Of a stretch of 64,000 bases of DNA, positions 52,808-61,326 are shown piece by piece. The stretch comes from Treponema sp. (GTDB taxonomy: Bacteria; Spirochaetota; Spirochaetia; Treponematales; Treponemataceae), in NCBI GenBank assembly GCA_017940005.1, contig JAGAZO010000008.1:62001-126000 (forward strand). The letters are read 5' to 3'. The position numbers were made by a program, and so were the translations under genes. The stretch's first letter is position 1; every line of letters starts with the position of its first letter. Below the pieces are notes generated by a model. That model saw nothing but the letters and a program-made list of their open reading frames with translations, searched no databases and was not told the origin of the DNA.

Positions 52808-54044
52808 CTACAACTGCTTTTTCTTTTGCTTGCAGAATTTTCATTGCATCAGCAAGCTCCTCTTTGCTCAACACTCTAACGATTCTCATGTCACTGTTGT
52901 TTGTCTGAACAGTTTTTGGTGAACCGTCTGCATCTTTTTTATCGAGTATCTGCACAATAGGTGTTTTGGGATTATCAGGATGTACGTCAATAACTTGTCC
53001 TATTGAGCCGTTTACAAGATACACGTACGCACCTATTGGAAAGAGCGATATACTGTACAACAGCGCTTTGATTACTGTCTCATCGTACTGATGATTTTCG
53101 TTTTTAAGCATCTCAACCATTGCGTCGAATGTGCTCCGTTCAGGCTTGTAATTTCTTGGCGCAATGATTGCTTCAAATGAACAAGTGACTGCGATTATTT
53201 TTGCATAAATTGAAATCTGGTCGCCTATCAAATGGCGCGGATAGCCGTGTCCGTTTTCCTTTTCGTGATGCTCTAGAATGCCGAGCTGAATGGACAGGGG
53301 GAATTTTAACGCTCGTACAATTTCAAATCCGACAACAGGATGTGTTGCCATCTGTGCTCGCTCTGCTTGAGAAAGCTGTTTATTTGCAAGGTACAGATGC
53401 GGCGGAAGACGAATCATGCCTATTTCGTGAAGGAGGCAAGCTGCTCCAAGCTCAACAAGTTTCGAAAGACTCATGTGCAGCTGGAGCCCTATTATGATTG
53501 CGAGCACTGTGGAGCGCATTGAGTGCTCGACGAGGTAGTTTTTGCCATATGTTTCTGCTGATGGTGTAATACGCAGTACGTACCGCCTGTTTTCTCGGAT
53601 AAAAACGCACAGAGACTGCATGGTAGATGAAAGTTCTTTTTGGTCGATTTCATTGTGTGTTGCATAGTGAGTGTACACATAGTTGATGTAATTCATGTAT
53701 TCGTTATACACATTTTGTACTGTTGCAAGCCTTGCAATTTCGCTGTCTTTGAGAATTCTTGAACGCTCTGCATCTTCAAGAGAACGCTTTATGCCATCGC
53801 TTATTGTTTCTGATGTTTCAGCTGGTGCTGCGCTGGGAATGGCAGTTTTGTTTTCTGCTATTGAAACAGTATTGTTGGAATTTCCCTCGCTTGTGACTTC
53901 CACGAATTCCCATTCGCGCAAAGCATTAAGCACATCGCTAGATACACTGATGCCCGCAGGTTCGACAATGAATGTTGTGTCTATGAGTAAATCGCTACTG
54001 AAAGCTATGCCTGGTTTTATTGAATCAATCTTAAATATATTCAA
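52800..54044 (-). CDS. HD-GYP-domain protein with altered HD dyad
   Basis: 414 residues. An N-terminal DUF3391-like part and a linker precede the HD-GYP domain (about residues 165-330). HHEKENGHGYP is typical of HD-GYP c-di-GMP phosphodiesterases, with GYP near residue 268. The expected HDIGK is HEIGM near residue 206, replacing the metal-binding Asp by Glu. The start is TTG at 54044, supported by AAGGGGA four bases upstream. It may be a weak enzyme or a sensor. The region before it has a promoter with an operator-like palindrome. Confidence 0.82.
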   Translation of the reverse strand: MNIFKIDSIKPGIAFSSDLLIDTTFIVEPAGISVSSDVLNALREWEFVEVTSEGNSNNTVSIAENKTAIPSAAPAETSETISDGIKRSLEDAERSRILKDSEIARLATVQNVYNEYMNYINYVYTHYATHNEIDQKELSSTMQSLCVFIRENRRYVLRITPSAETYGKNYLVEHSMRSTVLAIIIGLQLHMSLSKLVELGAACLLHEIGMIRLPPHLYLANKQLSQAERAQMATHPVVGFEIVRALKFPLSIQLGILEHHEKENGHGYPRHLIGDQISIYAKIIAVTCSFEAIIAPRNYKPERSTFDAMVEMLKNENHQYDETVIKALLYSISLFPIGAYVYLVNGSIGQVIDVHPDNPKTPIVQILDKKDADGSPKTVQTNNSDMRIVRVLSKEELADAMKILQAKEKAVVAN

Positions 54045-54061
54045 AGAATCCCCTTGCTACA

Positions 54062-54101
54062 ACGATATATTAATTATATATCGTTTTGTAAATCTTTTCA
54101 G
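54062..54101 (-). promoter_or_regulatory. Promoter of the HD-GYP gene with operator-like palindrome
   Basis: On the minus strand: CTGAAA (54101-54096), 17 bases, a perfect TATAAT (54078-54073). The -10 box lies inside the inverted repeat ACGATATAT-TAATT-ATATATCGT (54062-54084; nine-base arms, five-base centre). A regulator bound there would block the promoter. Confidence 0.55.
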
Positions 54102-54145
54102 TTGGAACATAAAAAACTGAAAAGAGCGAAGTTATAGCAGGTAAA

Positions 54146-54178
54146 AAAAATGGAAAACCTCACACGTTTTCCATTTTT
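54146..54178 (-). terminator. Intrinsic terminator, best on the minus strand
   Basis: A perfect 13-bp stem (AAAAATGGAAAAC at 54146-54158 with GTTTTCCATTTTT at 54166-54178) around a seven-base loop. Read on the minus strand it runs into eight Ts; on the plus strand into five. It lies between two genes that point away from each other, so something else must be transcribed here. Confidence 0.75.
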
Positions 54179-54501
54179 CCGTAAACATTGAGGCATCAGA
54201 TGCCGTCAGGCGTCTGGATGTGCGCGCTTGGAATGCACACGTCTGACACTCTCATTATCGGGAAAAATATAAAAAACTTTATATTATTATTATAATGATT
54301 AAACATGTCGATTTTCAAAGATTGCATTGCTATTTTATTACGGATTGACAATTGCGCTTTTTGCAATGGACATGCTTGACGAATGCCGCAAACAAGTCGG
54401 CATGTCGCATGAAGTTTGTTTGCCATGATTTAAGCCATGTGCCATATGATTGAGCATGCGCGCTGTGCAAGCTGTGTTGCAAAAAAAACAATGTACTTTT
54501 T
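54179..54501. other. Intergenic stretch with possible minus-strand transcript
   Basis: No gene with a known family. A 76-codon minus-strand frame ends at 54196, just before the terminator at 54178-54146, but its translation has no recognisable motif and no convincing ribosome site. It may be a small protein or a small RNA. Near 54280-54300 is a very AT-rich segment. Confidence 0.35.
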
Positions 54502-54530
54502 TTGCGCAGAGTGCTATTATGCGCTGTAAT
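54502..54530 (+). promoter_or_regulatory. Promoter of the flavodoxin operon
   Basis: TTGCGC (54502-54507), 17 bases, TGTAAT (54525-54530), with +1 near 54537. A leader of about 60 bases ends in TAGGAG before the ATG. Confidence 0.5.
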
Positions 54531-54599
54531 GATGGTGCGCAGTAAGTAGTTGCCTGTTGTAGCGTGCTGTCGTCATAGATTTTTTATAGGAGTTGTTGC

Positions 54600-55220
54600 A
54601 TGAGAAAACTGATTTTACTAGTTTTTGTCTCGTTCGTTTTTGCGGGAGCGGCGGTCTCGCAGAGTTCAAAAAATTTAATAATTTATTTTTCAATGCACGG
54701 CAATCAAGTTGAAAATCTTACAGATGTCAATTCAGGTTCAAGCCGCGTCATGTATGAGGGCAAACTGACTGGCATAACTGAAGCAGTTGCAAAAATGATT
54801 CAAGATGAAGTGGGCGGCGACATGGTGTTTTTGGAAGTTGCGCAGCAAAATAAATATCCGCGCACGTATAAAGCTACAACAGATGTCGCGCTCAAGGAGA
54901 AGAACAGCCGCACGCGCGTTCCGATTGCAACGCATGTCGACGTGAGCGGCTATGACGCTGTCTTTTTAGGATTTCCTACATGGTGGTCTGATTTGCCTAT
55001 GGCGTATTACACGTGGCTCGATGAAGTGGATTTGTCGGGCAAAGATGTGTACGTGTTCTGCACGAGCGGCGGTTCAGGCATGGTGAACACAATTGCCGCA
55101 ATCCAAAACGCGGCGCCAAATGCGCGTGTTGCAAAGCAGGGCTTTCACGTGTACTATACGCGCGCCGTCAACGCAAAGCACGATGTGGCAGCGTGGCTTA
55201 CGCATGTAGGCGCAAAATAA
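54600..55220 (+). CDS. Exported flavodoxin-like protein
   Basis: 206 residues. A clear signal peptide (ILLVFVSFVFAGAAVSQ) precedes a flavodoxin fold of the flavodoxin_4 type (NLIIYFSMHGNQ, the FMN phosphate loop; VFLGFPTWWSDLPMAYYTWL; VYVFCTSGGSGM). Flavodoxins are normally cytoplasmic, so a periplasmic copy is notable. In the FMN loop the usual GNT is GNQ. It is followed after 12 bases by a membrane protein with several histidines. Together they may form a periplasmic electron-transfer pair; donor and acceptor are unknown. Confidence 0.82.
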   Translation: MRKLILLVFVSFVFAGAAVSQSSKNLIIYFSMHGNQVENLTDVNSGSSRVMYEGKLTGITEAVAKMIQDEVGGDMVFLEVAQQNKYPRTYKATTDVALKEKNSRTRVPIATHVDVSGYDAVFLGFPTWWSDLPMAYYTWLDEVDLSGKDVYVFCTSGGSGMVNTIAAIQNAAPNARVAKQGFHVYYTRAVNAKHDVAAWLTHVGAK

Positions 55221-55232
55221 GAGGCGGCATAC

Positions 55233-55907
55233 ATGACAAAGCAACAGATGCGCATGACGCTTGATATTGCGATGACGGCAGTTTCAATCGTGCTTATGGG
55301 CGGGAATTATTTTTTTGCGTGGGACGGCGTGCACGAAATTCTTGGCGCGTCGCTCTTTGCTCTGTGGATTGCGCATGTGTTGCTCAACCGCCGCTGGTAC
55401 GGCGCGCTTTTTAAAGGCGCATACTCATCGTACCGCGTGCTCCAGTCGATTGTGAATTGCGCGCTGCTTATATGCGCACTCTCGCTTATGACAAGCGGCA
55501 TCATGCTGTCTGCGCATGTGTTTTCTTTTTTGCATATTGACTTTGGCGCGGCATTTGCGCGCACGCTGCACTTGCTCGCATCTCACTGGTATTTTCTCTT
55601 TATGTCACTCCATATAGGCATGCACATGGCGCTTGTCTTCCGCATAGTTCAAAACGCGCGCGCCGCGCAAAGCTCAAAAACAGCAACGTGGGCAAAACGT
55701 CTGCTGCTGATTGCAGCGTGCGCATACGGCGTATATGCGTTCATCGTGCGCGGCATTGGAAAGTATTTGTTTTTGCTCCAGCAGTTTTTCTTTTTTGACA
55801 TGGAGCGCGGCTATGTGCTTTTCTTTGTCGATTACCTTGCCATGCTCGTGCTGCTGGCAACTGTATCATATCATCTTGCCGCTGTGTTGCAAAAATTGCG
55901 ACAATGA
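55233..55907 (+). CDS. DUF4405-like membrane protein, possible haem b carrier
   Basis: 224 residues with about five or six membrane helices. Histidines sit in or beside helices in the pattern of small b-type cytochromes (GVHEILG, LWIAHVLLNRRW, TLHLLASHW, SLHIGMHM), as in DUF4405 proteins. It shares an operon with the exported flavodoxin. A role in moving electrons between the membrane and the periplasmic flavin is an inference. GAGGCGGC lies before the ATG. Confidence 0.72.
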   Translation: MTKQQMRMTLDIAMTAVSIVLMGGNYFFAWDGVHEILGASLFALWIAHVLLNRRWYGALFKGAYSSYRVLQSIVNCALLICALSLMTSGIMLSAHVFSFLHIDFGAAFARTLHLLASHWYFLFMSLHIGMHMALVFRIVQNARAAQSSKTATWAKRLLLIAACAYGVYAFIVRGIGKYLFLLQQFFFFDMERGYVLFFVDYLAMLVLLATVSYHLAAVLQKLRQ

Positions 55908-55995
55908 TTTGAGCATGGCGTATGTTGGCATTGGCACATGACGGACGTGAAATTGTGCCGCCTGCTACCAACAAATGAAATGCCGCGCTGTCAAT

Positions 55996-56037
55996 GAAAA
56001 GCGTTAATCGTAAATTTGAAATAGATTAATGCTTTTC
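55996..56037 (+). terminator. Long hairpin after the flavodoxin-DUF4405 operon
   Basis: A 14-bp stem (GAAAAGCGTTAATC with GATTAATGCTTTTC, one G-U pair) and a 14-base loop, about 90 bases after the stop. Only a weak T-rich tail follows, so its efficiency is uncertain. Confidence 0.5.
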
Positions 56038-56106
56038 TCCTCTATTTATTTTACCGCTATTTCACAGATGTCAGAGAGAAGTGCATGTGCGAAAACAACA
56101 GTTAAT

Positions 56107-56235
56107 TCGTTACTGTAACGAAGGCGCAGGTCGGGTTCCGACCAAAACACACTTGGAACGTTGGCAAACGAGCGCAGCGAGTGCAGTCCAATACCTATTA
56201 CGTTCCTCGTGTGTTTACCGTCAGGTTCCGACCGA
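56107..56235. repeat. Nested hairpin element before the rimP operon
   Basis: TTCGTTA-CTG-TAACGAA (56106-56122), GGTCGG-GTT-CCGACC (about 56129-56143), then a long stem AACACAC-TT-GGAACG (56146-56160) against CGTTCC-TC-GTGTGTT (56201-56215), which encloses TTGG/CCAA. GGTTCCGACC occurs twice, once on each side of the long stem. No gene is seen in 55908-56311. Confidence 0.55.
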
Positions 56236-56311
56236 GAGCCGTTGTTTAGATTTGCATATGCTGCGCTTTATTTAGATTTTTACTTCTCTCCGACAAAATG
56301 AAATGCTGCTC

Positions 56312-56340
56312 TTGACAACGCACTAAAAAAATCATATTAT
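56312..56340 (+). promoter_or_regulatory. Strong promoter of rimP-nusA-infB-rbfA-truB
   Basis: A perfect TTGACA (56312-56317), 17 bases, TATTAT (56335-56340). Predicted +1 is about 56347, giving a 67-base leader that holds a terminator-like hairpin. Confidence 0.85.
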
Positions 56341-56372
56341 ATCATTGTACATTTTAATTATTTTTTAGAATG

Positions 56373-56399
56373 GACTCGTGGCTCACGGGTCTTTTTTTT
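56373..56399 (+). terminator. Attenuator-like hairpin in the rimP leader
   Basis: GACTCGTG (56373-56380), loop GCT, CACGGGTC (56384-56391), one G-U pair, then eight Ts (56392-56399). It lies wholly within the leader, 14 bases before the rimP ATG at 56414, downstream of the only promoter seen. Readthrough is therefore needed for the operon, which would give a point of control. NusA, encoded in the operon, acts on such hairpins. Confidence 0.7.
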
Positions 56400-56413
56400 G
56401 TTACAGGCGGTAC

Positions 56414-56869
56414 ATGGATTATATTTCTTTTAGCGACATTCCTCATTATTCAGATTGCGCTCCTCTTGTTGAAGGGCTAGGGTATTGTCTTGTCGAGTTA
56501 AAGATTGTTCCTGCCAAAACGGTGATAAAAATTTCTGTTGTCATTGCGCCGAAAGAAATTAATAAAAATATCAGTGTCAATGATTGCGCACGTGTGCACC
56601 ATGCGTTACTTCCACGCCTTGAAGCGTTGCTTGGCACAGACAATATATCAATGGAGCTTACATCTCCGGGCATTGACCGCAATATAAAAAATGCTGCGGA
56701 ATTTGAATTGTTTGTTGGTAGAGATGTACGCGTATGGAGCAGAAAAATAAATGATTGGCTTGTCGGAAAAATTATTAATTCTGACAAACAGTCTGTAACG
56801 TTGGAAGCAGAGGACGGCAGCTCGTTTTCTGTTCCGTATGAAGAAATAGCAAAAGCTAAGTTTATATAA
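56414..56869 (+). CDS. rimP: Ribosome maturation factor RimP
   Basis: 151 residues. RimP helps 30S subunit assembly. The N-terminal domain carries GYCLVELKIVP and a SVNDCARVHHALLPRLEALL helix; LTSPGIDR is the family signature, followed by the C-terminal SH3-like barrel (RDVRVWSRKINDWLVGKI). The start at 56414 has AGGCGG upstream; a longer frame would run through the attenuator hairpin. It opens the operon with nusA 17 bases on. Confidence 0.92.
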   Translation: MDYISFSDIPHYSDCAPLVEGLGYCLVELKIVPAKTVIKISVVIAPKEINKNISVNDCARVHHALLPRLEALLGTDNISMELTSPGIDRNIKNAAEFELFVGRDVRVWSRKINDWLVGKIINSDKQSVTLEAEDGSSFSVPYEEIAKAKFI

Positions 56870-56886
56870 TCGCAGGAGGTTTTTCT

Positions 56887-58368
56887 ATGTCGGAAATGGC
56901 GGAGGCTATACGGCAGCTCATACAGGAAAAAGGATATTCTGAAGATTCTGTAAAAACAATTATTGAAAACGCGCTTAAAGCTGCGTATAAACGAACACAT
57001 GGAAATTCCGATAACGCAATTGTTAAATTTGCTGACGATATGTCCGATGTATCGATTTATTCACGGAAAACAGTTGTTGATGGCGTATACGACCCTGTCA
57101 CGGAAATAGAGCTCGAGGATGCAAAAAAGTTGAGTGATGAGGTTGAGCTTGGCGATGAAATAGACATCAGAGAAGATCCAAAAGAATTTGAACGTTCCGC
57201 TGTTACAACAGGAAAACAGACTGCACATCAGGAACTCAACGAAAGCTATCGTAATACATTATATAATGAATATAAAAATAAAATCGGCGAAATCGTTGTA
57301 TGCTATTATCAGTATGAACGCAATGGCGACATCTATGTTGATTTAGGCAACGCTGGAAAACTTGAAGGCGTGTTGCCGGTAAAATTTCAGTCGCCACGTG
57401 AAAAATATGAAAAAGATGACAGAATAAAAGCTTTGATTGTTAATTTGCGACGCATATCGACAGGGCTTCAAGTGATTCTTTCACGCAGTGACCCCGAACT
57501 TGTGCGTTCAATAATCGAAATGGAAGTGCCTGAAATTGCAGACGGTACAATTGAAATTGTTAAGATTGTGCGTGATGCCGGACATCGTACAAAAATCGCT
57601 GTTGCTTCAAATCGCGAAGACGTGGACCCTGTAGGAGCGTGCGTAGGGTTAAAAGGCGTGCGCATCCAGAACGTCATACGCGAGTTGCTCGGTGAAAAAA
57701 TCGATGTGCTTAAGTTCGATCATGATCCTGCCGTATACATTAAAAATGCGCTCTCGCCTGCTCAAGTTCAGCGTGTTTTTATACTCGACCAAGAAAAACG
57801 GCAGGCGCTTGCAGTTGTTGAAGACAGTCAATTTTCTCTTGCAATCGGTAAGCAGGGACAAAATGTTCGACTTGCAAATAAATTGTGTGATTGGAGCATT
57901 GACGTTAAGACTGAAGAGCAAGTTGCGGAAATGGATTTATCTGAAAGTGTGACAATGCAGACCGCACAAAGTTTGTTTACCGATAATATACTAGAAGATG
58001 ACTATGATGAAATAAAAACAGTTGCAGAACTTCCCGGTATAGATGAGCGCGTTGCGGAAATTCTTAAAACAGTTGGCATTGAAGACATTGAGCAATTTAT
58101 GGAGGCGTATGAAAACGGTACGCTTAAAAATGTTGCCGGTCTGACAGAAGAAGAGCTTGATAAAGTAGATGAAATTATCAAAAATACTGTTGAGTTTGTA
58201 GAAGAAGAAAATACTGCGGCATCTTACAAAGACTCAATGGACGAAGATGCTGCTTCAGATGAGGATGAGATATATCATTGTCCTGAATGTGGAGCAGTTA
58301 TTACACTCGATATGACGCATTGTCCAAAGTGTGGTGTCGAGTTTGAATTTAAAGAGGACGAGGAATAA
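56887..58368 (+). CDS. nusA: Transcription factor NusA with a C-terminal zinc ribbon
   Basis: 493 residues: N-terminal polymerase-binding domain (about 1-125), S1 domain (IYVDLGNAGKLEGVLP), two KH domains (DPVGACVGLKGVRIQNVIREL and AIGKQGQNVRLA), then an acidic region with a helix-hairpin-helix (LPGIDERVAEILKTVGIED). The end has a zinc ribbon, CPECGAVITLDMTHCPKCG, at about residues 462-487. The ribbon is not part of usual NusA. NusA sets pausing, termination and antitermination. AGGAGG lies seven bases before the ATG. Confidence 0.94.
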   Translation: MSEMAEAIRQLIQEKGYSEDSVKTIIENALKAAYKRTHGNSDNAIVKFADDMSDVSIYSRKTVVDGVYDPVTEIELEDAKKLSDEVELGDEIDIREDPKEFERSAVTTGKQTAHQELNESYRNTLYNEYKNKIGEIVVCYYQYERNGDIYVDLGNAGKLEGVLPVKFQSPREKYEKDDRIKALIVNLRRISTGLQVILSRSDPELVRSIIEMEVPEIADGTIEIVKIVRDAGHRTKIAVASNREDVDPVGACVGLKGVRIQNVIRELLGEKIDVLKFDHDPAVYIKNALSPAQVQRVFILDQEKRQALAVVEDSQFSLAIGKQGQNVRLANKLCDWSIDVKTEEQVAEMDLSESVTMQTAQSLFTDNILEDDYDEIKTVAELPGIDERVAEILKTVGIEDIEQFMEAYENGTLKNVAGLTEEELDKVDEIIKNTVEFVEEENTAASYKDSMDEDAASDEDEIYHCPECGAVITLDMTHCPKCGVEFEFKEDEE

Positions 58369-58382
58369 GCAAGGAATTATTT

Positions 58383-60995
58383 ATGACCGATGAATCAGAG
58401 AAAAAGCCCGAATTCGTAGTTCATCACAAAAGGCAGAGTATCGTTGATAAAGACGCGATAAATGTGTCTGCGGAAAAAAAACAAAAACGTATTGTTGTTG
58501 TCAAGCGTTCTTCAAAAATAAATACAGAGAGCGCTAAAAACGAGAAGGTGCGTGTTGTCGCTAAAATAGATGCTGCGTCAACTGCTTACAAGAAAAAAAA
58601 TGAACAGCCCGTTTTGGCCGATGAGAAAAAAACAGTTCCTGCTGAAGTACCTACGCCAGAAACTCCCGTCGAAAAAGTCGTAAAGAAATCTTTTGATTTT
58701 AACGCTGTGCGTCCAAATGTGAAAGCGGGAAATCTTTCCGACCATGTGCGAAACTCATATCGCGGCGCAGGACAGCGTTCTGCAGTTGGATATCAGAAGC
58801 CGTATCGTGACAGCACTGGTTTTACTGGTGCACAGGCGCGTGCTGGCTATCAAAACCGCGAACGCGAAAATCAGCAGGGCGGCCGTTATCAAGGGCGTAA
58901 TGGCAAGCCTGGCCAGCAGGGAATGAGGCAAGGCGGTTTCCAAGTGAAAGGCGCCCGACCAGGGTTGCAAGGTACTCGTCCAGGATTTGGCGGTGGTGCG
59001 CGTCCTGTCGGTTTTGATTCTGCATCTTCGGTCCCGTCTTCAAAAGGTGCGGCCAAAAAAACGTTTAAAGGGAAAAAACCTGTTTATCGAAAAAACGAAG
59101 AACAGCTTGAAGACGATAAATTTTTTGAGCAACGAAAGAAAGTTGAAGCAGCTGCAAGCGTTGTGCCGAAATCGATTGATATTATGGAGTCGCTTTCTGT
59201 TTCCGACCTTGCAAAAAAGATGAATCTCAAAGTATCTGACATCATTCAAAAGCTCATGTCGATGGGCATGATGGTCACTATAAACCAGTCAATAGACTCA
59301 GATACTGCAACGTTGCTTGCCTCTGAATACGGTTGTACTGTTCATCTTGTAAGTTTGTATGATGAGACAGTTATCGAAAGCGAGAAAGATAATGCTGCCA
59401 CAGTAAACACACGTCCACCTATTGTTACTGTTATGGGGCATGTTGACCACGGCAAGACAAAGACGCTCGATGCAATTCGCCATTCTCATGTTGCGGAAGG
59501 CGAATTTGGCGGCATTACGCAGTCAATCGGAGCATACTCTGTGACTGTCCCTAAAGGCACTGTCACATTCCTCGATACGCCCGGTCACGAAGCGTTTACG
59601 ATGATGCGCGCTCGCGGTGCGCAGGTAACTGACATTGTCGTGCTCGTTGTTGCTGCCGACGATGGCGTTATGCCGCAGACGCTTGAAGCAATTAATCATG
59701 CAAAAGATGCAAAGGTGCCTATTATTGTTGCTGTTAATAAAATTGACAAACCTGATGCAAATCCTGACAGAGTACGCACGCAGCTTTCAGAGCACGGGCT
59801 TACGCCGGAGGATTGGGGCGGTGATACGCAATATGTCAATATAAGTGCGCTCAAAGGCGAAGGTATTGATGATTTGCTTGAGGCTATTTTACTTCAGGCA
59901 GAAATACTTGAGCTAAAAGCAGATTACAGTTGTCGTCCCGAAGGAAAGATTCTTGAGTCGCGTATTGATCACGGAAAAGGCATTGTTTCAACTGTTATTA
60001 TACAGCGCGGCACATTACGACAGGGAGAGCCGTTTGTTGCCGGCATTTATTCCGGCCATGTGCGTGCGTTGTTCAATGAGCATGGAAAGCGTATTCAAGA
60101 AGCTACCCCGTCAATGCCTGTCGAAGTGCTTGGCATGGAAAATATGCCAAACGCGGGCGATCCGTTTCAAGTGACGGAAACTGAAAAAGAAGCAAAAGAG
60201 GTATCGCTCAAACGGCAGGAATTGAAGCGATTTGAAGAAGCGCGTGCAATAAAGAAAGTGACGCTCGAAAATCTGTATCAAACAATTGATGCGAGCAATG
60301 TAAAAGAATTTCGTGTGCTTATCAAAGCTGACTTGCAAGGATCTGCAGAGGCGCTCAAGATTGCGCTTGAAAAGCTTTCAACAAAAGATATACGTCTCGT
60401 TGTCATTCATTCTTCTGCAGGGGCAATCAACGAAAGCGATGTGTTGCTTGCGGCTGCCGACAGCAGTGCAATCATCATTGGATTTAACGTGCGTCCTACG
60501 CCAAAGGCAAAAGCACTTGCAGACAAAGAGCGCGTGGAAATTCGCAAGTATTCGATTATCTATAAAGCCGTCGAAGAAGTTCAGGCTGCAATGGAAGGCA
60601 TGCTTACGCCTGACACAAAAGAGGAAGTTATCGGTACGCTTGAAGTGCGCAATACGTTTAAAGTGCCGAAAATCGGCGTGATTGCAGGTTGCTATGTTAC
60701 TGACGGTGTAATCAAGCGAAATAGCAATGTACATCTTATACGCGACGGTATTGTAAAATATACGGGTAAAGTTACGTCGCTCAAACGGTTTAAAGATGAT
60801 GCAAAAGAAGTTGCGTCAGGATTTGAATGCGGTGTCGGGCTCGAAAATTGGCAGGACATTCAAGTAGGCGATACACTTGAGGCATTTGATATTATAAAAG
60901 TTGCGCGCAAGCTTGGCGATTCGCTTGAAACAAAAGATGAGCAGATAGAGGAGGGACTGGTTAATGGGACAATACCGCATGGCGCGGCTCAATGA
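58383..60995 (+). CDS. infB: Translation initiation factor IF-2
   Basis: 870 residues. A long basic N-terminal region includes a Gly/Arg/Gln-rich stretch with RGG-like repeats (about residues 120-215), then an IF2_N domain ([21 protein letters not shown]), the GTPase with [19 protein letters not shown] and NKIDKP, and domains II to IV. It brings initiator tRNA to the 30S subunit. The factor is complete. The gene lies 14 bases after nusA and overlaps rbfA by 32. Confidence 0.96.
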   Translation: MTDESEKKPEFVVHHKRQSIVDKDAINVSAEKKQKRIVVVKRSSKINTESAKNEKVRVVAKIDAASTAYKKKNEQPVLADEKKTVPAEVPTPETPVEKVVKKSFDFNAVRPNVKAGNLSDHVRNSYRGAGQRSAVGYQKPYRDSTGFTGAQARAGYQNRERENQQGGRYQGRNGKPGQQGMRQGGFQVKGARPGLQGTRPGFGGGARPVGFDSASSVPSSKGAAKKTFKGKKPVYRKNEEQLEDDKFFEQRKKVEAAASVVPKSIDIMESLSVSDLAKKMNLKVSDIIQKLMSMGMMVTINQSIDSDTATLLASEYGCTVHLVSLYDETVIESEKDNAATVNTRPPIVTVMGHVDHGKTKTLDAIRHSHVAEGEFGGITQSIGAYSVTVPKGTVTFLDTPGHEAFTMMRARGAQVTDIVVLVVAADDGVMPQTLEAINHAKDAKVPIIVAVNKIDKPDANPDRVRTQLSEHGLTPEDWGGDTQYVNISALKGEGIDDLLEAILLQAEILELKADYSCRPEGKILESRIDHGKGIVSTVIIQRGTLRQGEPFVAGIYSGHVRALFNEHGKRIQEATPSMPVEVLGMENMPNAGDPFQVTETEKEAKEVSLKRQELKRFEEARAIKKVTLENLYQTIDASNVKEFRVLIKADLQGSAEALKIALEKLSTKDIRLVVIHSSAGAINESDVLLAAADSSAIIIGFNVRPTPKAKALADKERVEIRKYSIIYKAVEEVQAAMEGMLTPDTKEEVIGTLEVRNTFKVPKIGVIAGCYVTDGVIKRNSNVHLIRDGIVKYTGKVTSLKRFKDDAKEVASGFECGVGLENWQDIQVGDTLEAFDIIKVARKLGDSLETKDEQIEEGLVNGTIPHGAAQ

Positions 60996-61326
60996 TCAAC
61001 TGCGTGATGAAATTGCAAAGTTGATACTTACCGGTCAAGTAAAAGATCCTCGTGTTTCAACTTTTTTGACAGTGAATCGTGTTGAAATTTCCAATGATTT
61101 GTGCTATGCAAAAGCGTATGTGTCAAGCTTCCTTTCTGACGCACAGGTGAAACGCGGCGTTGAAGGCTTGAATAGTGCGGCGGGATTCATTCAGTCGTCA
61201 ATTGCAAAAAAGTTGCGCATACGGCAGTTTCCACACCTAACATTCTATGTTGATTCGAGCATGAAACAAGGATTTGAGATGGTGCAAAAACTGAACGAGC
61301 TTGAAAAGACTCACGTAGATGCTTGA
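60964..61326 (+). CDS. rbfA: Ribosome-binding factor A
   Basis: 120 residues with the KH-like fold of RbfA ([60 protein letters not shown]). It binds the 30S subunit and helps 16S rRNA maturation in cold or fast growth. The gene starts within the last codons of infB, behind a GGAGGGACTGG sequence, and overlaps truB by eight bases. Confidence 0.93.
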   Translation: MGQYRMARLNDQLRDEIAKLILTGQVKDPRVSTFLTVNRVEISNDLCYAKAYVSSFLSDAQVKRGVEGLNSAAGFIQSSIAKKLRIRQFPHLTFYVDSSMKQGFEMVQKLNELEKTHVDA

